A stretch of 64,000 bases of DNA, from the NCBI GenBank assembly GCA_016214695.1, contig JACRNY010000001.1:806001-870000 (forward strand), in the 5' to 3' direction. Under the pieces are notes generated by a model, which was not told where the DNA came from, did not search any database, and saw only the letters and a program-made list of their open reading frames with translations. A program made the translations under genes and the position numbers. Source of the DNA: Nitrosomonadales bacterium. Its GTDB lineage: Bacteria > Pseudomonadota > Gammaproteobacteria > Burkholderiales > Gallionellaceae. Positions 8,501 to 15,515 of the stretch are shown one piece after another; the stretch's first letter is position 1; every line of letters begins with the position of its first letter.

Positions 8501-10496
8501 GTCCCGCGCGGTCCTTCACGTCGGAAGCATGGAAGAATGCGCCCTGGAAGGCATTGCCCTGCATGCGCAACTGCAGGTCGGCATTGCTCGACTCCTCGCG
8601 CGCGATCTTGAACGCGTCGAGGAAGAACACGCGGATCTGCTTGTCCACGATGTATTTCTGGATGTGCATGGGGAAGCTCGCCCACAGCGCTTCGGCGCTG
8701 CCGAGGTTGCTCTGGATGATGAACACGCCGCCCTTGCCGAGGCCTTCCACTGCATTGGTGTGGCCGAACACTTGCGGGTCCGGCGACATCACCACATCGA
8801 CGTTGGTGTATTCGCAATTGATGCGGATGGGTTCCGGCGCGGCCGACAGGTAATAGGTGGTCGGCTGGCCCTTCTTCTCGGAACCGTATTTCGGATTGGC
8901 CTTGATGTCCCAGCCCAGCAGTTCGAACAGTGTCATCGCCAGGTTCTTGCCGGTGGTCACCATGCCCCAGCCGCCGATGGAGTGCATGCGCACCGCGATG
9001 GCGCCTTTGGGCAGCAGATTGGGGTTCTCGGAGCCGCGCAGCGCCAGATCCTTGATGCCGGGATAGGCGGCTTGCAGTTCCTGCTGGCGAATCTCCTGTT
9101 TCGGATTGGCCGACTCGGCACGCACGAAGTCCACCGACAGGTAGTAGAACTTGCGGTGGGCTGCGCCCGGCAGCATGTTCTCGACAGCGGCGATCAGGCC
9201 TTCGGGTTGCAGGTCGCGCGAACCCAGACCGTAGCAGCCGGAGTACAGCGAAGGCATGTCCCTGGCGCTCTCGTAGGCGGCGTAATCGGCATAGGTCTTG
9301 TCGCGCCCGTTCTCCAGGCACTTGGTCACGGTGGAGCGTACTTCGCGCATCAGCGGCAAGTCTTCCGATAGCGGCTGGTCGGTACGCTCAAGCACGGCGA
9401 CGCCCTTCTTGCCCTTGAGGATCTGGCCCAGCACGTCGCCGGGGAAAGGACGGAACATGGTGATGTTGACCACGCCCACCTTGAGCTTGCGGTTCTCGCG
9501 CAGCCAGTCCGCCACGGCGGCGGCCTGCACGGTCATGCTGCCCTGGCCGAGGATGATGTAATCGGCATCCTCGCAGCGGTAAGCATCGACACGGCTGTAA
9601 CGGCGGCCGGTCAGGTTGTAGAACTCTTCCGCACTCTTGTCGAACAGCGCGGGAATATGGTCGAAGAAATAGGGGCGCTGTCCGGCCACAGCCTGCATGT
9701 AGGCGTCCTGGTTGGCGACCACACCGGTCTGCATGGGATTGTCCACATCCCAGATCGACGGCACGCGACGGCGCTTGGGCCCGTACAGCATCTGCTGCGC
9801 GGGGGTGGGCGTGTCGATGAGGTCGTCTGCATCGCCGAGGAACTCGGCGACCAGTTCCTTCTCGGGCACCATCATCGGCTCGATCAGGTGCGTGGTGAGG
9901 AATCCATCCTGCGCCACTATGGCCGGCGTCAGCGACAGCTCGGCGGTCTTGCGACCGATCATATTGAGGTCGGCGGCTTCCTGCGCGTTCTTGGCGAACA
10001 CCTGGATGAAGCCGGTGTCGTCGGCACAGTGGTAGTCGTCGTGCGCACAGTGCACGTTCAGCGAAGCCTTGGTGATGGCGCGGCAACCGAGGTTGAGCAC
10101 ATAGGGCAGGCGCTTGCCGACCGCGGCATACAGCGATTCGTGCATGAAGGCCAGGCCCTGTGCGGAAGTGAAGTTCACCGCACGCAGACCGGTCATCGAC
10201 ATGCCGGCGGTGACACCGGCGGCGGCGTGTTCGGACTCCGGTTCGACGAAGATCAGCGCCTTGCCGGCGGCGTTGAGGTGGCCCTTGGCCACTTCTTCGG
10301 CCCAGTATTCGCCCATCTGGGTGGAAGGCGTGATGGGATAAGCGCCCGCGCCCTGCGAGGCTTCGCGCTCCACCATGATCACGGCGGTGTTGCCGTCGAT
10401 GGCATCGCGCGTGCCGGGGTATTTGAATTTGGTGCGGCTGCCGTCGGTTCCGGTGGCGGCGCCTGCCAGCTTGAATTGCTTGAGTTTGTTCAACAT
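5565..10496 (-). CDS. nifJ: Pyruvate:ferredoxin/flavodoxin oxidoreductase, extended single-chain form
   Basis: Catalyses pyruvate + CoA + oxidised ferredoxin <-> acetyl-CoA + CO2 + reduced ferredoxin. Domain order seen: TPP-family alpha domain with YPITPSTQMGE (about residues 53-63), gamma domain around GGWGMVTTGK (about 507-516), two [4Fe-4S] motifs CTACGNCYTVCP (about 800) and CKGCALCVEECG (about 936), third cluster ligand region CLGCGEKG (about 1013), and the TPP/Mg motif GDGAMFDIG...QVYSNTGGQ (about 1230-1265). At 1643 aa it is roughly 450 aa longer than common NifJ. Extra parts are a helical insert after CLGCG and a C-terminal Ala/Pro linker (about 1535-1560) leading to a ferredoxin-like domain CTACDEC (about 1569). 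It sits between rnfB and rnfC, 8 bp and 7 bp from them. Confidence 0.95.
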   Translation of the reverse strand: MLNKLKQFKLAGAATGTDGSRTKFKYPGTRDAIDGNTAVIMVEREASQGAGAYPITPSTQMGEYWAEEVAKGHLNAAGKALIFVEPESEHAAAGVTAGMSMTGLRAVNFTSAQGLAFMHESLYAAVGKRLPYVLNLGCRAITKASLNVHCAHDDYHCADDTGFIQVFAKNAQEAADLNMIGRKTAELSLTPAIVAQDGFLTTHLIEPMMVPEKELVAEFLGDADDLIDTPTPAQQMLYGPKRRRVPSIWDVDNPMQTGVVANQDAYMQAVAGQRPYFFDHIPALFDKSAEEFYNLTGRRYSRVDAYRCEDADYIILGQGSMTVQAAAVADWLRENRKLKVGVVNITMFRPFPGDVLGQILKGKKGVAVLERTDQPLSEDLPLMREVRSTVTKCLENGRDKTYADYAAYESARDMPSLYSGCYGLGSRDLQPEGLIAAVENMLPGAAHRKFYYLSVDFVRAESANPKQEIRQQELQAAYPGIKDLALRGSENPNLLPKGAIAVRMHSIGGWGMVTTGKNLAMTLFELLGWDIKANPKYGSEKKGQPTTYYLSAAPEPIRINCEYTNVDVVMSPDPQVFGHTNAVEGLGKGGVFIIQSNLGSAEALWASFPMHIQKYIVDKQIRVFFLDAFKIAREESSNADLQLRMQGNAFQGAFFHASDVKDRAGLSEETLFTAIENQLEAKFGKKGKRIVEDNLRVVRRGYEELHEIKAEVMKVGQRTQGTGKIAPSLPIMLKRLPEGDGGISDVHRFWEQTGSFYMKGQGSDNLVDPFMGLSVIPAVTGVYRDMTGVRFEHPEWIAENCTACGNCYTVCPDSAIPGLVSTPADVLGTAIQNIEIGGRPTRFLRKFSRTIEKKLRISLEKDGLDVRALLGNAITEAFAEDPTQGEDRARLEAELNLLRTELGSFKFATTKPYWTQKEKKEKGAGGLFSITVNPYTCKGCALCVEECGDGALKMVTQTSESIAELRSDWNFWLDLPTTPAQYSRIDDLDEKVGALETLLLDKHNYMSLVSGDGACLGCGEKGSIHLFTSTVTALQQPRVKKFVAKLDKLIGELEDHIRTKLSSSVNLTDTQALLDAVQANKGHDLTLANLSESLLAKHPGQPIDPQWLKRVSQMLDKLKDLRWRYMEGPSKNGRAEMGIINSTGCTSVWASTFPFNPYPFPWTSHLFQDSPSVAMGVFEGHMAKMAEGFKVVRQVEKELAGGYEPAEQDDFYARFNWEQFSDEEWHLCPPVVAIGGDGAMFDIGFQNLSRALMSGKPVKILIVDTQVYSNTGGQACTSGFIGQVADMSPYGASQHGKSEKRKEISIIGMAHRTAYVAQLSQANITHMLESFIDGINSRHPALFNVYAVCPPEHGVGDNSAVAQSKMATESRAFPLFVFNPDAGVTFSESVSLQGNPGLDGDWVSYKLEYLEDGEKKSMTLPMTFADFALSEGRFAKQFKKAPPETWNDEQVLLADFLGMSEDEREGKFPFIWAVDKKQHLMRVLTSVEMVRSCEERMQFWHQLKDVAGLGRAAAGALDESAIANRVRQELIQQLSSGLPLGAGAAAPAAAAAPAVAAPAGGYEPVWVDTPECTACDECMNINSKVFGYDATKKAVVLDPKAGSYLDLVKAAEKCTAGIIHPGTPWNMNEANLDKLKARAAKFN

Positions 10497-10504
10497 GATT
10501 CCCC

Positions 10505-11386
10505 CTAGGCCTCGGTAGTGGCAGGTAATGGTTCGATACGGATGATCTTCTTTGCTGCTTTACCTTTGCTGATGCGGCCGCCCTCGAGCCAGACGATGGC
10601 GCCGGTGGGGCAACGCTCGATCGCCTCGCGGCTTGCCGTCTCATTCTTGCCGTAATCGATGACAGCAAGATTGCGTTCCAGATGGATCAGGCCGGGCGCG
10701 CCATCGACCACGCAGCGCCCGCAGGCAGTACAGGCCACTTCGCAGGCCGCTTCGGCGGCATCGCCGTCGTCCTCGTTGCGGCAGGCCAGCCACAGTTTGT
10801 GCGACATGACCTGCAGCGAGAACAGGTCTTTCGGGCAGATATCGACGCAGTCGCCGCAGGCCGTGCATTTGTCCACGTCCACCACCGGCAGACCGTGTGC
10901 ATCCATGGTGATGGCGTCGAAATCGCACACATCGGCGCAATCGCCCAGTCCCAGACAGCCCCAGGCACAGCTCTTGCCGCCGCCTCCCGCCAAGACCGCC
11001 GCACGGCAGGAAGACAGGCCGGAATAGTTGGCGCGCATCTTCGCGACATGCGTGCCGCCGGCGCAGGCCAGACGCGCCACACGCTTCTCGATATCGCCCA
11101 GGGCGACACCCAGCAGCGCGGCGATGTTCTTGTTCTGGTCGGGAGTGTTCACCGTGCAGCGGCCGGGTTCGATCTCGCCTGCCACGGCCTTCTCGGCGAA
11201 GTTATGGCAACCTGCCGTGCCGCAGGCGCCGCAATTGGAATGAGGGAGGAGTTCTTCGACTTGCTCGATGCGGGGATCTTCAAAGACATACAGTTTCTTG
11301 CTGGCGATAGCCAGCAGGATGGCCAGCAGACCGCCCAGACCGGCCATGAAGGCTCCTGTGATCAGGATACTGTAAACAATACTCAT
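10505..11386 (-). CDS. rnfB: Rnf electron transport complex subunit B (ferredoxin-type)
   Basis: First gene of the operon. 293 aa with an N-terminal membrane helix (about residues 4-28), the Fe-S motif NCGACGTAGC near 51-60 with a downstream Cys (GRC), then CxxC-rich ferredoxin domains including CTACGDCVDICP (about 172-183) and CTACGRC (about 217-223). RnfB is the subunit that takes electrons from or gives electrons to soluble ferredoxin, so its position directly before nifJ is meaningful. SD GGGGAGAG precedes the ATG at 11386. The sequence beyond the usual length extends to a Lys-rich tail. Confidence 0.95.
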   Translation of the reverse strand: MSIVYSILITGAFMAGLGGLLAILLAIASKKLYVFEDPRIEQVEELLPHSNCGACGTAGCHNFAEKAVAGEIEPGRCTVNTPDQNKNIAALLGVALGDIEKRVARLACAGGTHVAKMRANYSGLSSCRAAVLAGGGGKSCAWGCLGLGDCADVCDFDAITMDAHGLPVVDVDKCTACGDCVDICPKDLFSLQVMSHKLWLACRNEDDGDAAEAACEVACTACGRCVVDGAPGLIHLERNLAVIDYGKNETASREAIERCPTGAIVWLEGGRISKGKAAKKIIRIEPLPATTEA

Positions 11387-11613
11387 GTCTCTCCCCGCTG
11401 CAATAAATTTGCGCAGAGAACCCGAAAAACCGGCTCTCTATCGCTACACTTATTTACGCCCCACTAGCGCCAGGTGAATCAATACACCCTTTTATCTCTA
11501 CTGTTTTTCTTGTTAGGCGGAGACTAAACAAACTACAATCATTTCACGAATCAATTGTTTCAATCATTACTATTAAGAAATGAAATGTACAGTAACGGCA
11601 CGGGGAGGCCGGG
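11387..11613. promoter_or_regulatory. Divergent control region between rnfB and the LysR-type regulator
   Basis: A 227-bp AT-rich region (clearly poorer in GC than its flanks) separates the two start codons. It holds a direct repeat CAATCATT (11536-11543 and 11561-11568) around TCAATTG, and an inverted pair CATTTCA/TGAAATG (11540-11546 and 11581-11587). LysR regulators usually bind T-N11-A dyads in such divergent gaps, so the region is the likely operator, but I cannot assign the exact box or the -10/-35 elements. Confidence 0.5.
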
Positions 11614-12561
11614 ATGAACAACGAAAAACAAAGCTACTATAAAAACAACAGACTGAAACAGATGCGCGCATTTTGCGAAGTCGTCCGTACTGGTAGTGTG
11701 ACACTGGCCGCACAGCATCTGTTCCTCAGCCAACCGTCGGTGACTTTACAGATCCAGGCACTGGAGCGGGAACTGGAAGTGACCTTGTTCGAAAGACGCG
11801 GCCCTGTGTTGAAGCTTACTCCCGATGGCGAAGCTTTGTATACCCTGGCGGAACCCCTGGTCAAAGGCATAGACGGACTGGAGGAGAACTTCGCCGCACA
11901 GCACGGCAAGCTGGAATCGGGCGAACTCAACATCGGCGCCGGCGAATCCACCATCCTTTATATATTGCCGGAAGCGGTGCGCCGTTTCGTCACCGCGCAC
12001 CCGCGCATCCAGCTCAAGATCCACAACGAGACCGGGCGCGACGGCCTCAAGATGTTGCGCGGCGACGAGATTGACCTGGTGGTCGGCTCCATGCTGGACG
12101 TGCCGGACGACATCACCTATCAGCCGGTGGTGACGTTCGATCCCGCGCTCATCGTGCCGCTCGATCACCCTCTGGCCAGCCGCACCGAGGTCACTCTGGA
12201 AGACATCAGCCATTACGGCCTGATCCTGCCGCCGCGCCACCTCTCCACCTGGCGCATGGTGAAATACGTGTTCCAGCAGCACAACCTGACCTTCACGGTG
12301 ACACTGGAAGCGGGCGGCTGGGAAGTGATTAAGAAATATGTCGAACTGGGGATGGGCATCTCCATCGTCACCGACATCTGCCTCACCGGAAATGAAAAGC
12401 TGGTGCGCATCCCGCTCAAGCAATACTTCCCGCAGCGCGGCTATGGATTGGTGTTGCGCAAGGGACGCTTCCTGTCGCCGCAGGCGCGGCGCTTCGTCGA
12501 GATCCTGTACGAGGTCTACGGCATCCAGTCGGTGCCGGCGGAGATCAGTACCCGGGATTAA
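11614..12561 (+). CDS. LysR-family regulator, CysB/Cbl type
   Basis: 315-aa transcription regulator. The N-terminal winged helix-turn-helix spans about residues 15-75 (LKQMRAFCEVVRTGSVTLAAQHL, then SQPSVTLQIQALERELEVTLFERR), followed by the effector-binding domain with LDHPLASR and a MGISIVTD segment near 248-255 as in CysB relatives. Effector unknown. It starts with a GGGAGG SD at 11614 and is transcribed away from rnfB, the classic arrangement for a LysR protein that controls the divergent operon and itself. Control of rnf-nifJ is therefore inferred from position. Confidence 0.9.
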   Translation: MNNEKQSYYKNNRLKQMRAFCEVVRTGSVTLAAQHLFLSQPSVTLQIQALERELEVTLFERRGPVLKLTPDGEALYTLAEPLVKGIDGLEENFAAQHGKLESGELNIGAGESTILYILPEAVRRFVTAHPRIQLKIHNETGRDGLKMLRGDEIDLVVGSMLDVPDDITYQPVVTFDPALIVPLDHPLASRTEVTLEDISHYGLILPPRHLSTWRMVKYVFQQHNLTFTVTLEAGGWEVIKKYVELGMGISIVTDICLTGNEKLVRIPLKQYFPQRGYGLVLRKGRFLSPQARRFVEILYEVYGIQSVPAEISTRD

Positions 12562-12623
12562 AAATATATTCAATTCGGCGCCGCCGGTATTCCATCAATC
12601 ATCTTTAAACACGGATAAAAGTA

Positions 12624-13517
12624 ATGATCACTACTCAAGCAAAGCTTCAGATCCTGTCCGGATTGATTCTTGCAGTCTTGTGTTCTTTTTCACACGCTTC
12701 AGATATGTTTGGCAACCCGAGTCAGATCGGGAATCCGGGGACTATTGGACTTCAATTCGGCGGAGGCACGACCGATCTGTATATGAATGCCAGCGACATG
12801 GTCGCGACAACGACTGTTGGCAACATAGCTACAACCCGAACAGTCTCAACCCTGTCCTTGACGGATAAGGAAGACGTCATGTTCGCGGGAGTGTCATTTG
12901 CCCCAAACTCTCAGACCGAACTGTCTGTCACTCTCGGTTCTGGGCGCAACACAGGTCAAAAGACGAACAGCCGATCCATAGGCATGAAGCTATCCCCCGG
13001 TAACGAGACTTCCAAGACCAGGTTGGGCCTGATGTTGCGCGCACAGCGAGTAAAGACAGAGATTAGTGGAGATTTTTATCTTGCGGCACCGTACAACTCG
13101 GTCAATGACGGCATCAACGTCTATACAATCAACTTCCCGATCGGCGGCGCTACTCTCTCTCCGCTTCACGGCAGCGAAAAGCTCGAATACTCACGACTCG
13201 ATGCATTCCTGGGGATTGGCGGCAACACCGGCAGTTTCCGTCCCTATGGAGGATTCGCCCTGACACGGATTTCCGGCACAGACTCAATAGCATTGAGTGG
13301 CAATACCAGCGTCAGTTCTTGGCCTGTCGGCGGAGGAGCCATAACAACATCAAACCAGAACGTTACTTTCAGCTCCACATCCTCCATTTCAAATAGCAAG
13401 ATATTCTCTATCGTCGTCGGTTTCAGCGCTGTCGTATCGGACAACGCGAATATATCCATGGAATACAAATCCGGGGCACAAGAATCCCTGATGCTATCCG
13501 GAGATATTTCCTTCTGA
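12624..13517 (+). CDS. Putative outer-membrane beta-barrel protein, unknown function
   Basis: 297 aa with a Sec signal peptide (LQILSGLILAVLCSFSHASD, cleavage probably after HAS) and a mature part of alternating Ser/Thr/Gly-rich strands (GTIGLQFGGGTTDLYM, LDAFLGIGGNTGSFRPYGGFAL) ending in ...LMLSGDISF with a terminal Phe, the usual outer-membrane insertion signal. I do not recognise the family. Base composition is visibly less GC-rich than the flanking genes and codon use is mixed, which may point to transfer. It stands alone between the LysR gene and convergent ppsR. Confidence 0.7.
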   Translation: MITTQAKLQILSGLILAVLCSFSHASDMFGNPSQIGNPGTIGLQFGGGTTDLYMNASDMVATTTVGNIATTRTVSTLSLTDKEDVMFAGVSFAPNSQTELSVTLGSGRNTGQKTNSRSIGMKLSPGNETSKTRLGLMLRAQRVKTEISGDFYLAAPYNSVNDGINVYTINFPIGGATLSPLHGSEKLEYSRLDAFLGIGGNTGSFRPYGGFALTRISGTDSIALSGNTSVSSWPVGGGAITTSNQNVTFSSTSSISNSKIFSIVVGFSAVVSDNANISMEYKSGAQESLMLSGDISF

Positions 13518-13573
13518 ATATCAATGCATCACAGGACCCGATGTGGTCAACCAATGTGAAAGAACTGCGCCCT

Positions 13574-14389
13574 TCACCGCTCCAGATTCAATTCCTGCAT
13601 CAACTGCACGGCCAGTTCCTCGATGGAGCGCGAGGTGGTGTCGAACCATTTGATGCCCTCGCGCTTCATCATCTTCTCGGCTGCCGCGACTTCGTAGCGA
13701 CAGTTATCCAGCGATGCATATTTGCTGTTCGGGCGCCGCTCGAAGCGGATACGCTGCAATTGCTCGGGGTCGATGGTCAGACCGAACAGTTTGTCGCGAT
13801 AGGGCAATAATCTCGACGGTAACTGGCCGCGCTCGAAATCTTCCGGGATGAGCGGATAGTTGGCGGCCCTGAGCGAGAACTGCAGGGAGAGATACAGGCT
13901 GGTCGGCGTCTTGCCGCTGCGCGATACGCCGACCAGGATGATGTCGGCGCTCTTCAGATCGGCATCCGACACACCGTCGTCGTGCGCCAGCGCGAAGTTC
14001 ATCGCAGCGATGCGCGAGTTGTATTCCGGGTTGGCCTGGCCGTGCGAACGACCCATGGCGCGCGTGTAGCGGCTGCCCAGCTCCTTCTCCAGCGGCACGA
14101 TGAAGGCATCGAACAGATCGATGAAGAAGGCGCCGGCCCGGTGCAGGATGGCGCTGTATTCCGCGTTGGTCTGCGTCATGATGACGATGGGACGTACGCC
14201 TTCGCGCCGGCCCACCTCGTCGATGCGCGCCACACAATCCCGCGCCTTGTCTCCGCTATCGATGAAAGGAAAGCGCATGGGGCGGAATTCGATGCCCTCG
14301 AACTGCGAAAGCAGACCGTGCCCCAAAGTCTCGGCAGTGATGCCGGTGCCGTCCGACACGTAGATGACGGTCCGTTTGAGACTGTCCAT
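13574..14389 (-). CDS. ppsR: PEP synthase regulatory kinase/phosphorylase (DUF299)
   Basis: Bifunctional enzyme that inactivates PEP synthase by ADP-dependent phosphorylation and reactivates it by Pi-dependent phosphorolysis. 271 aa; the family hallmarks are VSDGTGITAETLG near residues 11-23 and the P-loop GVSRSGKT at 154-161, followed by TPTSLYLS. It pairs functionally with ppsA at the left edge although the two are 13 kb apart. No clear SD. It follows the YggT-like gene by 11 bp on the same strand, so the two may be cotranscribed. Confidence 0.96.
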   Translation of the reverse strand: MDSLKRTVIYVSDGTGITAETLGHGLLSQFEGIEFRPMRFPFIDSGDKARDCVARIDEVGRREGVRPIVIMTQTNAEYSAILHRAGAFFIDLFDAFIVPLEKELGSRYTRAMGRSHGQANPEYNSRIAAMNFALAHDDGVSDADLKSADIILVGVSRSGKTPTSLYLSLQFSLRAANYPLIPEDFERGQLPSRLLPYRDKLFGLTIDPEQLQRIRFERRPNSKYASLDNCRYEVAAAEKMMKREGIKWFDTTSRSIEELAVQLMQELNLER

Positions 14390-14400
14390 TGCGGCTACGA

Positions 14401-14712
14401 TCAGCTCGGGACGCAGGCCAGGTTCTGCGCGTGGCAGACGTAGCCCTTGGCGTAGATCAGGGCGATCCAGATCCAGAACAGCACGAAGAAGCTGACCAGA
14501 CCGAGATGTTGCTCGGCGATGAACTTGGGCGTGATCTTGCGCACCGCCTTGTAGATCGGGCCGGTGACGACCTGAAACAGGCGATAGACGAAATTATTGT
14601 CTTTCGCCTTGCCGGACAGGAATCCGATCAGGCCCTGGGCAAGCAATGCCAGAGCGGCGACTTCGACCAGTGCTTTCAGCACGCTGACGATGAACAGTTC
14701 GGGAGAGGACAT
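14401..14712 (-). CDS. Small YggT-like membrane protein
   Basis: 103 aa, start chosen at 14712 (MSSPELFIVSVLKALVEVAA); the open frame upstream overlaps the opposite TPR gene and is not coding. Two hydrophobic segments (about residues 6-28 and 78-95) flank FQVVTGPIYKAVRKITPKFI, which resembles the YggT-family pattern (TePil-piRriiP). YggT proteins are inner-membrane proteins of uncertain function. It lies immediately upstream of ppsR in the same direction. Confidence 0.65.
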   Translation of the reverse strand: MSSPELFIVSVLKALVEVAALALLAQGLIGFLSGKAKDNNFVYRLFQVVTGPIYKAVRKITPKFIAEQHLGLVSFFVLFWIWIALIYAKGYVCHAQNLACVPS

Positions 14713-14826
14713 GATCTTGTGATTGGATTGAACAGGCCCGGATTTTAGCACCCCGCGGCGATTATGCTTGCGGCCCCAGTGTGCAATGCGCAGAATGTCG
14801 CCTGCTTCCACCGAGGGATCACTGCA

Positions 14827-15417
14827 ATGAACTACGAGAAATGGCAACACCTGCTGCGCGCGCGCTTCTTTCAATTCATGAACAAGGAAGATGCGGCACT
14901 GGATGAATACCGGCTGACGCTGGCCGCCGCACCCGAATACACCCGCGCCACCGTCGCCATGGCCTTCATCTACGCCAAGCGCAACGATTTCGGCCAGGCG
15001 GCGAAACATTTCCGCGAGGTGCTGAACAACGAACCAGACAATGCCGAGATACTTTTCAATCTCGGCTTTGCCTGCGACAAACAGGGGGAGTTGGCCGAAG
15101 CGATCACTTCTTTTCAATCGGCCACGCGGTTGAATCCTCAATTCGACCGCGCCTGGTACGGACTGGGCATCTGCCATGCCAAACTCGGCCAGCACGCCGA
15201 AGCTGCCAAGGCATTGCATGAAGCCGCCAACCTGCAACCGATGAACCCGCACGCCTGGTATGCGCTGGGCATGGCCCACCATCATCTGAACGATCCCGAG
15301 CGTGTGACCGAAGTGATCAAATACCTGCACCGCTTCGACCCGATCATGACCCGCCACCTGATCCAGGATACCGGCCGTTCCGATCTGGCCTATATGGTCG
15401 CCGATCTGGCGGTCTGA
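14827..15417 (+). CDS. Tetratricopeptide-repeat protein
   Basis: 196 aa made of TPR units from about residue 15 to 165, for example AEILFNLGFACDKQGELAEA, FDRAWYGLGICHAKLGQHAE and PHAWYALGMAHHHLNDPERV, which show the W/G/A/P pattern of TPR helices. The frame opens earlier at 14764, but the ATG at 14827 follows GAGGG and begins a sensible protein, so it is preferred. Probably a cytoplasmic scaffold or binding protein; partner unknown. Divergent from the YggT-like/ppsR pair. Confidence 0.85.
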   Translation: MNYEKWQHLLRARFFQFMNKEDAALDEYRLTLAAAPEYTRATVAMAFIYAKRNDFGQAAKHFREVLNNEPDNAEILFNLGFACDKQGELAEAITSFQSATRLNPQFDRAWYGLGICHAKLGQHAEAAKALHEAANLQPMNPHAWYALGMAHHHLNDPERVTEVIKYLHRFDPIMTRHLIQDTGRSDLAYMVADLAV

Positions 15418-15464
15418 GTCCGCAGCCGGAACCGGCTATACCCTTCTTTTTCCTCGTCCAAAAA

Positions 15465-15494
15465 CAAAGAGGCCTGCTTGCGCAGGCCTCTTTG
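15465..15494 (-). terminator. Intrinsic terminator of the DUF4212-symporter operon
   Basis: Perfect 13-bp stem (15465-15477 with 15482-15494), loop TTGC, followed on the minus strand by a TTTGTTTTTGG tract. It lies 21 bp after the symporter stop codon. The plus-side tail is poorer in T, so it may act only weakly for the TPR gene. Confidence 0.9.
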
Positions 15495-15515
15495 ACTTGC
15501 TACGACGACTTCAGC

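Noticed and set aside
5511-9371. Very long open frame (1286 codons) on the plus strand opposite nifJ
   Set aside because: It is the antisense of a high-GC gene with strong codon bias; the peptide is His/Arg/Gln-rich and matches no fold, while the minus-strand frame is clearly NifJ.
14764-14826. N-terminal extension of the TPR gene
   Set aside because: No SD, overlaps the divergent control region, and TPR homology begins after 14827.
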